Source of the DNA: Chloroflexota bacterium
Lineage (GTDB): Bacteria; Chloroflexota; Anaerolineae; Anaerolineales; Villigracilaceae
Reading direction: 5' to 3'
Assembly (NCBI GenBank): GCA_023459215.1
Contig: JAEWVF010000074.1
Coordinates: forward strand, 1-64,000
DNA: 64,000 nt
The notes under the pieces were generated by a model that saw only the letters and a program-made list of their open reading frames with translations, was not told the DNA's origin and did no database searches. This document shows positions 56,760 through 64,000 of this stretch, in pieces. Position numbers and translations under genes: made by a program. Each line of letters opens with the position of its first letter. Position 1 is the first letter of the stretch.

Positions 56760-58643
56760 ATGACCCAGCCGCCTGAAACAGGAAACGCAGGTACAGGATT
56801 CCAACGCAAGGGAAATCGTCCGCCACTCTGGCGGATTGTCGCTTTTGCCGTATTGGGATTCATGCTCCTCTGCGCCGGCTTGTGGGCATTGGTATTTTTC
56901 GAAGCGGGGATTTTTGCCAACCAGGATGGGCCAAACCTGACTGCAACGGCCCTGGCCGCAAACAACCAGGCCTGTCAGCAATTGGTTGAGCGCGCCATGC
57001 AGGAATCAGATACCTACTGCAAAAATATCGGCACCAACCAGCTTTGCTACGGAAATTTCTCGGTCGAAGCCGAATTGGCCGAAGGCGTGGCCGGACGTTT
57101 TGCCCAGCGCGGGGATGTCATCGATGTCGACGACCTGCGCCGCCTGTCCGCTGCGCCGCTGGATGTTGCCAAACAGGCCTGGGGCATCGCCATTTTCAAG
57201 GTGATGGCCAACCTGCCGCGTTCCCTGCCTGGACAAACCGTCACCTTGCTCGTTTTCGGCAACACCACGCTCGACAAGGAAGGCCCCGGGCTGCAAACCT
57301 TCTACTTCTTTAGCGATACCGGGCAGGTGATTTGCGATGCCGTCCCGTTCGACGGGCTGCTGATTACCATGCCAGACGGGGTCGGGGCGACCTTCAACAT
57401 CAACGGTTCCGAACTGGTGCTGACCGGCACCGCCAGCATCACCGCCGCCCAGGGCGAGGGCATGAACATCAGCCTGTACAGCGGCTCCGCCCAGGTAACT
57501 GCCGATGGTGAGACCCAGGTGTTTGGCCCCGGGGAGCAAGTTTCGATTCCCCTGGGCGGCGAAAACGGCCTCGACCCGGTCGGCCCGCCTTCCGAACCAT
57601 CCCCAATCTCGGAAGATGAACTGGTACTATCCTGCACCATGACCGGGGAAAACTGCGACCTGACCCCCATCCCGACTGTGCCAGCCGAAGATATAGAAGC
57701 CACGCTGGCAGTGGAGATGGAGCCAACCCTGGGCGCCACACAGGCCAGCCCTTCGCCCGCCGCCAGCCAGACCATGACGGCGCTGCCCAGCCCGACCCGG
57801 CTCCCGAGCGCCACCTTTTTGCCGCCGATCCCCACCCGCGCGGCCACCGCCACCAAAAAGCCCAATCCGAGCGCCACCAGCGGCCCGAGCCTGACACCCA
57901 GCCGCACCTTCACCCCCAGCCTGACGCGCACCTCCACCCCGACCTTTACCCCCAGTCTGACGCGGACGTTCACGCCTACCTTTACGCCCAGCCTGACACA
58001 CACCCCCACCCCGACCGTTACGGCAAGTTTGACCCCCACGGCAACCTTGACGGCTTCCCAGACCCCAACGCCAACCCCAACCCATACGCCCACACCCACC
58101 GGCAGCAACACCTTTACACCCACGTTTACGTCGACCTTTACCCCGACCTTCACCGCCACGGCCAGCAATACCTTTACCCCAACCTTCACGCCCACAAGCA
58201 GCAGCACGTTTACGCCAACCTTCACGCTGACTCCCAGCAGCACGTTTACACCAACTTTTACCCCGACCTTTACGCCAACTTTTACTCCGGGAACTTGCAG
58301 CGCAGGCGCTATCACCTTTTCTGGCTCACAATTAAATGTGGTTATTACCAACAACAGCGGCGCAACCGTAACGCTAAACTCGCTGGTTGTAAACTGGATT
58401 GACGATCCGGCCAGTCAGAGAATAAATGAAGTTCTCCTCAGCGGCGCCCAACTTTGGTCTGGGAACAGTAATAATACTCCCAGCAACTTTACCTTCACTG
58501 GCACACTGGCTGACCGGCAAATTGCCAGCAGCGGCGCAAAAACATTGACTCTGAATTTTGACCAGACCCTGGCAACAGGTAATTACAGCCTGACAGCCAC
58601 GTTTGATAGCTGTACTGTCAGTCAGAGCGCGATCCACCCTTAA
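56760..58643 (+). CDS. Membrane protein with FecR-like domain and long Thr-Pro repeat
   Basis: A 627-residue protein: a short cytoplasmic tail, one membrane helix (about 24-47), a domain of about 140 residues, a FecR-like part (about 215-270; FNINGSELVLTGTASITA, SGSAQVTADGETQVFGPGEQVSI), a long Thr-Pro-rich stretch (about 345-515; TFTPTFTPS repeats) and a C-terminal beta domain of about 110 residues (ITFSGSQLNVVITNNSG). The repeat would span or decorate the cell wall. It lies seven bases after the FHA gene and 14 before the kinase gene. It is probably the sensor or substrate part of that module; this is inferred. Confidence 0.78.
   Translation: MTQPPETGNAGTGFQRKGNRPPLWRIVAFAVLGFMLLCAGLWALVFFEAGIFANQDGPNLTATALAANNQACQQLVERAMQESDTYCKNIGTNQLCYGNFSVEAELAEGVAGRFAQRGDVIDVDDLRRLSAAPLDVAKQAWGIAIFKVMANLPRSLPGQTVTLLVFGNTTLDKEGPGLQTFYFFSDTGQVICDAVPFDGLLITMPDGVGATFNINGSELVLTGTASITAAQGEGMNISLYSGSAQVTADGETQVFGPGEQVSIPLGGENGLDPVGPPSEPSPISEDELVLSCTMTGENCDLTPIPTVPAEDIEATLAVEMEPTLGATQASPSPAASQTMTALPSPTRLPSATFLPPIPTRAATATKKPNPSATSGPSLTPSRTFTPSLTRTSTPTFTPSLTRTFTPTFTPSLTHTPTPTVTASLTPTATLTASQTPTPTPTHTPTPTGSNTFTPTFTSTFTPTFTATASNTFTPTFTPTSSSTFTPTFTLTPSSTFTPTFTPTFTPTFTPGTCSAGAITFSGSQLNVVITNNSGATVTLNSLVVNWIDDPASQRINEVLLSGAQLWSGNSNNTPSNFTFTGTLADRQIASSGAKTLTLNFDQTLATGNYSLTATFDSCTVSQSAIHP
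57895..58290 (+). repeat. Tandem ACNTTCACNCCNAC-type repeat encoding Thr-Pro-Phe
   Basis: About 400 bases of degenerate nine- to twelve-base units encode TFTPTFTPS-like repeats. The reverse strand reads as a long GVKVGVKV open frame, which is an artefact of the same repeat. Confidence 0.85.
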
Positions 58644-58657
58644 ACATCGCCAATCCA

Positions 58658-60913
58658 ATGCCAGAACTCCCCTTCAACCGCATCAACGAAATCCGCTCCG
58701 GACAGGGGTTCAAGCACTACCGCCTCCTCGAACAAATCGGGGAGGGCGGTCAGGGCTGTGTCTGGTCTGCTTTCGACCGTGAACACAGGCAGATTGTCGC
58801 GGTCAAATTTTCAGAAACGCCCGAATCGACCGAGAAACGCTCCCCCGACGATGTCCTGCTGGACAGGCAGATTGGCAAGCTGCTGCACCTGCGCCATCCC
58901 TACATCCTGCCAATGGTCGACTACGGCAGTTCGAATGTATTACGCTACATCATTTCGCCTTACATCCCCGGCGGTTCGCTCGAAGACGTGATCAACGCCG
59001 GGCCGATCCCGGCGGCGAAAGCGCTCGAATACGCCGCAAAAATCGCCTCGGCGCTGGATTACCTGCACCAGCGCGAAATCATCCACCGCGATTTGAAACC
59101 GTCCAATATCCTGTTGGATTTGCATCACAACGTCTACCTGTCCGATTTCGGGCTGGCGCGGATCATTTCCAACCAGACCCAGGCCATGCACACTGGCCGC
59201 GGGACACCCTTCTACGCCCCGCCGGAACAGCACACCCTCTCCGAAGCCACCCCGCAATCGGATTTATACAGCTTTGGGCTTGTACTCTACGAAATGTTCA
59301 CCGGGCAGCTTCCCTGGCGGGGTGAAAAGGTTCTCGGCATCCAACAACTGCAAACCCGTGAAGAGATTCCCGACCCGCGCGAACTCAACCCCGAACTGCC
59401 AGCCGGATTGACAAAAATCCTGCGCCAAATCACCTCCATCCTGCCAGATGCCCGCCCAGCATCCGCCGGACAGGCTATGCAGGCCTTGTACGAGGTTTTC
59501 CGCGCCGAACCCGTCCGCATGGCCTCGCTCGACCATTGGGACGAGAACGAAATCAAGAACCTGAATGCGCTTGAAATCTACAAGAAGAGCATCCAGCAGT
59601 GGAAATCGCCGGGCAGCACTGTCCCGCTCAGCCTGACTTCTTTCGCGCTCATCGATACCGGCAGCCAGGACAGGCAAACGTTAAACACGGATGTCCGCTT
59701 TATGCTCAATGCGGCCATCAGCTACGGTTACATGCACGAAGAATGGTGGCAGCGCGTCGAATCCCTGTCAGACCGGATCGAGGTAGCCGCCAGCCTGCTC
59801 GGCAACGACGAGGAAGATATCCGCCAGCGCACAGCCCGGCTGCTGGCCGCAGACCTTGAACTTCATCAGCAATCTTTCGACAACCAGGCCCCATTTGTCA
59901 AAGCCATCCTGAAAGGGATCGGCATGACCCAGGACAGCGAAACCCGGCGCAGCCTGTTGCAACTCCTCAGAAAAATCCTGCATCCGGCCAAAAAGTGGCA
60001 AAAAATGGTTTTCAGCCAGCAGGAGGACGCCATCCTGGCCTACCAGGCGCTCGAAGACTCGCAGACAGGCGATGAAGCCGCGCAACTGATTGGCCACCTG
60101 CGCTCGGAAAACGCCCTTGAAACCGTCTTCAAGGCAGCCGCGCCCGGTCGCCGCCTGCCCGCGCTGCTGCAAACCCTGCAAACCACCGGCAGCCTGCCGG
60201 CCTCCATCCCGGCAGCGATCCGCGTTGAAACCATCAGCGAATGGATGCTGGGCCAGGCCTTCGCCACCCCCAACCGGCTAGCGCTGATTGCGCTTTCAGC
60301 CTTGCTCGGCTCGGCCCTGGGCTTCGCCATTTTCACCTACAGTGTTTACCGCCTGAACGTTTTTCTCGATACGGCCCGCTTCCTGACCGCCATCCAGCAC
60401 GGACTGTTCATCGGTCTCGGGTTCGCCCTGGGAATTCCCCTGGTGCGCATCATTGTTGAACGTTTCCCCCAGATTCCAGCCTGGCAAAGGTTAGCCAGCG
60501 CCAGCCTGCTCGGCAGCCTGCCGGTGGCAAGCGTTTTCATGCTTTACCATACCCTGCTGCTCGAACGCTATGAACTCTTGCAGGCAAATAATCTCGCTAA
60601 AACCGTTCCGCTCCTGCTCGCCTGTATCGCGCTCGTGGTCGTTTGCAGCCTGGCCAGTTTGCTCAAAAAGCGCCCCGCCAAAATACTGGCTGCCGCAAGC
60701 GGGATGATTGCCGTCCAATTCGGTTCATGGTGGGCGCACACGAATCTGGCTTTACGTCCCTTCCCGATCCTGTACTATGAATACACCTGGCCCACAGGCC
60801 AGGTGCTCATCTTGATCGTTGTTATTGCCGCTTTGACGGCCATTGGGGCCTACGTCCTGCCGCTCAGCCTACCCGCAGCGCCACCCAGTCACCCATCTGC
60901 TTCTTCTCAATAA
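58658..60913 (+). CDS. Membrane Ser/Thr protein kinase
   Basis: A 751-residue protein. The N-terminal kinase domain (about 20-280) has the glycine loop GEGGQG (28-33), Lys50, HRDLKPSN with Asp145, DFG at 163-165, and a GTPFYAPPEQ activation end. A helical region of about 220 residues without a known domain follows, then six C-terminal membrane helices (about 535-740). Kinase inside and helices at the far C-terminus is unlike PknB-type kinases, whose single helix is followed by an outer sensor. It is the last gene of the operon and overlaps prmA by 50 bases, tail to tail. Confidence 0.93.
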   Translation: MPELPFNRINEIRSGQGFKHYRLLEQIGEGGQGCVWSAFDREHRQIVAVKFSETPESTEKRSPDDVLLDRQIGKLLHLRHPYILPMVDYGSSNVLRYIISPYIPGGSLEDVINAGPIPAAKALEYAAKIASALDYLHQREIIHRDLKPSNILLDLHHNVYLSDFGLARIISNQTQAMHTGRGTPFYAPPEQHTLSEATPQSDLYSFGLVLYEMFTGQLPWRGEKVLGIQQLQTREEIPDPRELNPELPAGLTKILRQITSILPDARPASAGQAMQALYEVFRAEPVRMASLDHWDENEIKNLNALEIYKKSIQQWKSPGSTVPLSLTSFALIDTGSQDRQTLNTDVRFMLNAAISYGYMHEEWWQRVESLSDRIEVAASLLGNDEEDIRQRTARLLAADLELHQQSFDNQAPFVKAILKGIGMTQDSETRRSLLQLLRKILHPAKKWQKMVFSQQEDAILAYQALEDSQTGDEAAQLIGHLRSENALETVFKAAAPGRRLPALLQTLQTTGSLPASIPAAIRVETISEWMLGQAFATPNRLALIALSALLGSALGFAIFTYSVYRLNVFLDTARFLTAIQHGLFIGLGFALGIPLVRIIVERFPQIPAWQRLASASLLGSLPVASVFMLYHTLLLERYELLQANNLAKTVPLLLACIALVVVCSLASLLKKRPAKILAAASGMIAVQFGSWWAHTNLALRPFPILYYEYTWPTGQVLILIVVIAALTAIGAYVLPLSLPAAPPSHPSASSQ

Positions 60914-61775
60914 GCGCCAGCCCGTGCTTCCTGGCCGCCGCGGCCACATCGTCTGCCAGGTGTTCGAGAATGCCTGACAAAATCAGTGTGCCGCCGGGCG
61001 CAACCAGTTCAGCCAAACCAGCCTCGAACAGGCGGATCAAGACCGGGCCAAGGATGTTGGCCAGCACCAGCGGCGCAGACGTATCCCCAAACTGACCGGC
61101 GCGGATTTCAGCCACCGACCCCAACCCCAACCGAAACGCCTCGCTATCGACGCCGTTATTCAGGGCATTTTCGCGGCTGTTGACAATCGAGGCCTCGTCG
61201 ATATCCACACCCAGGGCCGATTTTGCGCTGAGCTTCAGCGCAGCAATCGCCAAAATCCCCGAACCGCAGCCCACATCCATGACCAGCGGACAATCCTCCG
61301 GCAGGCATTCCTCCAAAAACTCGAGGCAGAGTTGGGTGGTTGGGTGCGTCCCGGTGCCGAAGGCCATCCCCGGATCGATTTTGATGGGCACGCGCTGCGG
61401 CTCGGGGGATTCCATCCAGGCGGGAACAATCACCAGCTTCCTGCCAATCGGAATCGGCTGGTAACGCGCCTTCCAGGCCTCCATCCAGTTCTGATCAGCA
61501 ACAGGCGTAAAAACCGGAGCCGGCAGCGGCTGAATCATGCCCAGGTAATAAAGCGATTCTTCCAGCTTCTGGCGGGTATCTTCCAGGGTCTCGTCGGCGA
61601 CCAGGTAAGCGCGCACGGTAATATCGCCGACCGGCGTGCCTTCATCTTCATCATCCATAAATTTAACTGCCTGCTCGGTGACAACGCCATTCGGCGCAAA
61701 ACGAGCCAGCACATCGGCTACAGCTTCGGCCAGTTCGCCGTTGACCGTCAGGGAAACTTCCAACCAATTTGACAT
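60864..61775 (-). CDS. prmA: Ribosomal protein L11 methyltransferase
   Basis: A 303-residue PrmA, which trimethylates ribosomal protein L11. An N-terminal substrate domain of about 100 residues precedes the class I core: KIDPGMAFGTGTHPTTQLCLEFLE (GMAFGTGTHPTT is the hallmark), LVMDVGCGSGILAIAALKL, GVDIDEASIVNSRENA and LVLANILGPVLIRL with its NI-L motif. Its 3' end is antisense to the last 50 bases of the kinase gene, with no terminator between. AAGGTT lies near the ATG. Confidence 0.94.
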   Translation of the reverse strand: MSNWLEVSLTVNGELAEAVADVLARFAPNGVVTEQAVKFMDDEDEGTPVGDITVRAYLVADETLEDTRQKLEESLYYLGMIQPLPAPVFTPVADQNWMEAWKARYQPIPIGRKLVIVPAWMESPEPQRVPIKIDPGMAFGTGTHPTTQLCLEFLEECLPEDCPLVMDVGCGSGILAIAALKLSAKSALGVDIDEASIVNSRENALNNGVDSEAFRLGLGSVAEIRAGQFGDTSAPLVLANILGPVLIRLFEAGLAELVAPGGTLILSGILEHLADDVAAAARKHGLALIEKKQMGDWVALRVG

Positions 61776-61881
61776 AAGACAACCTTTTTATGAGATTTTA
61801 GCAGAATGATTTTACCAGCCATCGGCCAAAGCGGTTATAATGCTGTGCGTGAATTTTTGAACTTATACTGGAGATTGTTCT

Positions 61882-63003
61882 ATGACCCAAGAAATGCGCC
61901 CCATCAAACGAGTTGCCATCAGCACCGGCGGCGGCGACGCCCCCGGTTTGAATGCTGTTATTCGCGCTGCTGTTCTCTCCGGCCTTAAACGCGGCTGGGA
62001 GATGTACGGCATCCGCGACGGTTTTCACGGTATGTTGACTCCCGAGCAGTACCCCGAAGGCGGCATCATCCGCCTGACCCGCGACCGTGTGCGCGGCATC
62101 ACCCACCTGGGCGGCACCATCATCGGTACCAGCAACCGCAACAACCCGATGCGCTACCCTATCATCCTGCCGGACGGCAGCAAGGAAGAAGTCGACCGCA
62201 CCGATGAAATCGTGCGTGCTTTCGCCCTGCATGGTCTGGACGCCCTGATTACCGTCGGCGGCGATGGCTCGCTTGAAATCGGCAATGTGCTGGCCAAGAA
62301 GGGCCTGCGCGTGATTGCCGTCCCCAAAACCATCGACAATGACCTCGACAAAACCGATTTCACCTTTGGCTTTGACAGCGCTGTTGCTTTTGCCGTGGAA
62401 GGGATCGACCGCCTGCACTCGACCGCCGCCTCGCATGGTCGCGTCATGGTCGTCGAAGTCATGGGCCGCTACGCAGGCTGGATCGCCGTCGAATCGGGCA
62501 TTGCCGGTTCAGCGGATATTATCCTCATCCCTGAAATCCCCTACGACCTGCGCAAGGTTTCGCAAAAAATCCAGGAGCGCGAGCAAGCCGGGCGCTTCTT
62601 CACGATTGTGGTTGTGGCCGAAGGCGCCAAGCCGATTGGCGGCAATTCATCGGTCATCGGCAAAGAAGCCGGACGGGCCGAGCGCTTGGGCGGTATCGGT
62701 GAAAAAGTCGCCGCCGAGATCCAATCCCTGACCGGCAAAGAAACCCGCGTGGTTGTCTTGGGTCACCTGCTACGCGGTGGAACGCCCACCGCCTTTGACC
62801 GTGTCATCGCCCTGCGCTTTGGCGCAGCCGCCGTCCGCGCGCTGGAGCAGGGTCTTTCGAATGTTATGGTTGCCCTGAACGGCCAGCAAATGAATTTTGT
62901 GCCGATCGAAGAAGCCCACGGGCAGATGAAGTCTGTGCCCATCAACAGCGACATCATCCAGACCGCCAAAGATTTGGGCATCAGCTTCTGCGAGCCGGAT
63001 TAA
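61882..63003 (+). CDS. pfkA: 6-phosphofructokinase, PfkA family (copy 2)
   Basis: A 373-residue phosphofructokinase, paralogous to the one at 44007. STGGGDAPGLNAVIRAAV, TVGGDGSLE, PKTIDND, GFDSAVAF, VMGRYAGWIA and ILIPEIPYDL are the family motifs. Like copy 1 it combines GGDG with PKTIDND, the Gly/Lys pair that leaves the phosphoryl donor undecided. It is about ten residues longer, with an insert after the first helices. A TATAAT lies at 61836-61841. The gene is monocistronic and ends in a strong bidirectional terminator. Confidence 0.93.
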   Translation: MTQEMRPIKRVAISTGGGDAPGLNAVIRAAVLSGLKRGWEMYGIRDGFHGMLTPEQYPEGGIIRLTRDRVRGITHLGGTIIGTSNRNNPMRYPIILPDGSKEEVDRTDEIVRAFALHGLDALITVGGDGSLEIGNVLAKKGLRVIAVPKTIDNDLDKTDFTFGFDSAVAFAVEGIDRLHSTAASHGRVMVVEVMGRYAGWIAVESGIAGSADIILIPEIPYDLRKVSQKIQEREQAGRFFTIVVVAEGAKPIGGNSSVIGKEAGRAERLGGIGEKVAAEIQSLTGKETRVVVLGHLLRGGTPTAFDRVIALRFGAAAVRALEQGLSNVMVALNGQQMNFVPIEEAHGQMKSVPINSDIIQTAKDLGISFCEPD

Positions 63004-63010
63004 TCTAAAA

Positions 63011-63054
63011 AATCAAAAAAGTCCCCGCGATTATTTGCGGGGACTTTTTTGATT
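63011..63054 (+). terminator. Rho-independent terminator, bidirectional
   Basis: A perfect 18-base-pair stem (AATCAAAAAAGTCCCCGC and its complement) with an eight-base loop ends the second phosphofructokinase gene and, on the other strand, thrS. Confidence 0.93.
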
Positions 63055-63063
63055 CAGGGATGT

Positions 63064-64000
63064 TTACAGTTCGCTCGCCCGGCGGCTGATGCGGTCTTTG
63101 ACCCGCGCCATGAATTCGGACAGGGGGATGTTGTTCAGTTGGGAGCCATCGCGCATACGCAGCGACACCACGCCAGCCTCGGCCTCATTTGCGCCGATCA
63201 CCACCATGTACGGCACCTTCATCAACTGCGCCTGGCGGATTTTGCCATTCATACGGTCCGTGCCCAGGTCGGCGTTAACCCGCACCCCGGCATCGCGCAA
63301 CTGGACGGCAATCTGGGTGGCATACTCGTTCTGCCCGTCCGTGATTGGGATGACGCGCACCTGTTCCGGCGCGAGCCAGACCGGGAAGGCCCCGGCGTAG
63401 TGCTCGATCAGGAAGCCAATCATGCGTTCGTGCGTGCTGAGCGGCGCGCGGTGAATGCAGAGCGGAATCTCCTCCTGTCCTTCGCGGTTGACAAATTTCA
63501 GGTCAAAGCGTTCCGGCACGGCAAAATCAACCTGGTTCGTAGCCAACGTAAACTCGCGCCCAATCGCGCTCCAGATTTGAACGTCGATCTTCGGGCCGTA
63601 GAAAGCCGCTTCGTTCTGCACCTCGACAAACGGCACACCGCCGTTCTGCATGGCGCGCCGCACCATATCCTCCGTCTTCAGCCACAGGCGCTCATTATCG
63701 ACATACTTCTTGCCCAGGCCGGATTTGGCATGCAGCGACAGGCGCATGACAAATTTCTCGATCCCAAACAGGTCGAAGTATTTCTTGTACAGGTCGATAA
63801 CGCCCATGAACTCACTTTCGAACTGCTCTTCCGAGCAGTAGATGTGGGCATCGTTCATTTGCATCGAGCGCACGCGCATCAACCCGAACAGTTCACCCGA
63901 TTTCTCGTAGCGGTAACACGTCCCATACTCCGCCAGGCGGATGGGCAGTTCGCGGTACGAGCGCGGACGCGCGCCGAAGATTTTGTGGTGCATCGGGCAG
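63064..64000 (-). CDS. thrS: Threonine-tRNA ligase, C-terminal part (cut by window edge)
   Basis: At least 312 residues of ThrRS, running beyond the right edge of the window. The visible part begins in the catalytic core at CPMHHKIF, where Cys binds the active-site zinc, followed by motif 2 (GTCYRYEKSGELFGLMRVRSM, read GELFGLMRVRSMQMNDAHIYC with another zinc ligand His), motif 3 (THERMIGFLIEHYAGAFPVWLAPEQ) and the class IIa anticodon-binding domain (RVNADLGTDRMNGKIRQAQ). The enzyme charges tRNA-Thr in the cytoplasm. The N-terminal TGS and editing domains are outside the window. Confidence 0.96.
   Translation of the reverse strand, partial: CPMHHKIFGARPRSYRELPIRLAEYGTCYRYEKSGELFGLMRVRSMQMNDAHIYCSEEQFESEFMGVIDLYKKYFDLFGIEKFVMRLSLHAKSGLGKKYVDNERLWLKTEDMVRRAMQNGGVPFVEVQNEAAFYGPKIDVQIWSAIGREFTLATNQVDFAVPERFDLKFVNREGQEEIPLCIHRAPLSTHERMIGFLIEHYAGAFPVWLAPEQVRVIPITDGQNEYATQIAVQLRDAGVRVNADLGTDRMNGKIRQAQLMKVPYMVVIGANEAEAGVVSLRMRDGSQLNNIPLSEFMARVKDRISRRASEL

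Noticed and set aside
57302..58354. Minus-strand open frame of 350 codons rich in GVKVGV repeats
   Set aside because: It is the reverse reading of the Thr-Pro repeat of the plus-strand gene; no ribosome site or domain is present.

Overview
The window reads as a stretch of chromosome from a Chloroflexota bacterium, most likely Anaerolineae-like. I base this on lipoproteins and membrane proteins with long Thr-Pro-rich linkers, several GT-C-like integral membrane proteins, a Ser/Thr kinase and FHA protein pair, a bacterial Elp3, two 6-phosphofructokinases, and short degenerate intergenic repeats. No rRNA, transposase, integrase or phage gene is visible. Genes are dense, lie on both strands and are often separated by clear hairpin terminators.

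Layout: 0.1-6.3 kb holds two paralogous ECF sigma / membrane anti-sigma pairs flanking a GT-C-like membrane protein and a C_GCAxxG_C_C redox protein. 6.3-12.6 kb holds ettA, another large membrane protein, an SDR, ychF and a tRNA-Leu(CAA). 12.6-20.8 kb is a seven-gene minus-strand sugar operon: a LacI regulator, a solute-binding protein without signal peptide, GH1, GH4, an epimerase, a ChbG/YdjC deacetylase and an N-acetylglucosamine-type kinase. It has a near-consensus promoter and a perfect LacI operator. 20.8-31 kb holds an APH-like kinase, a divergent DHODH-like protein behind a propeller lipoprotein, an S41-like lipoprotein, a DegV / ECF sigma operon, a MOSC protein and a DUF998-like protein. 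31-36.8 kb holds a methyltransferase, Elp3, paired half-size chromate transporters, a tandem universal stress protein, a 40-residue membrane peptide and CorA. 36.8-39.8 kb is a five-gene operon behind a perfect TTGACA/TATAAT promoter; four of its proteins carry the same SHOCT-like (YvlB/LiaX-type) helical motif. 39.9-47 kb holds DinB-like, DUF4126, AviRa-like methyltransferase, DUF2085, DUF3048 and DUF4173 proteins, the first phosphofructokinase and a tiny promoter-peptide-hairpin-terminator unit. 47-55.6 kb is the dnaX-ybaB-recR cluster, split by a very large histidine kinase and two stand-alone receivers. 55.6-61.8 kb holds a lamin-tail protein, an FHA / FecR-Thr-Pro / Ser-Thr kinase operon and prmA. 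The window ends with a second phosphofructokinase and the 3' part of thrS.

Themes: (1) At least five genes have a -10 hexamer exactly six bases before the start codon, which predicts leaderless mRNAs. (2) Two essential-type genes (elp3, dnaX) carry similar palindromic sequences in frame at tolerant loops. (3) Small units are easily missed: the 40-residue membrane peptide at 35581 and the 20-residue peptide / C-rich hairpin RNA at 45147. (4) The sugar operon has hydrolases, a sugar kinase and a cytoplasmic binding protein but no transporter. All family assignments are from reading the sequence; no database search was run.
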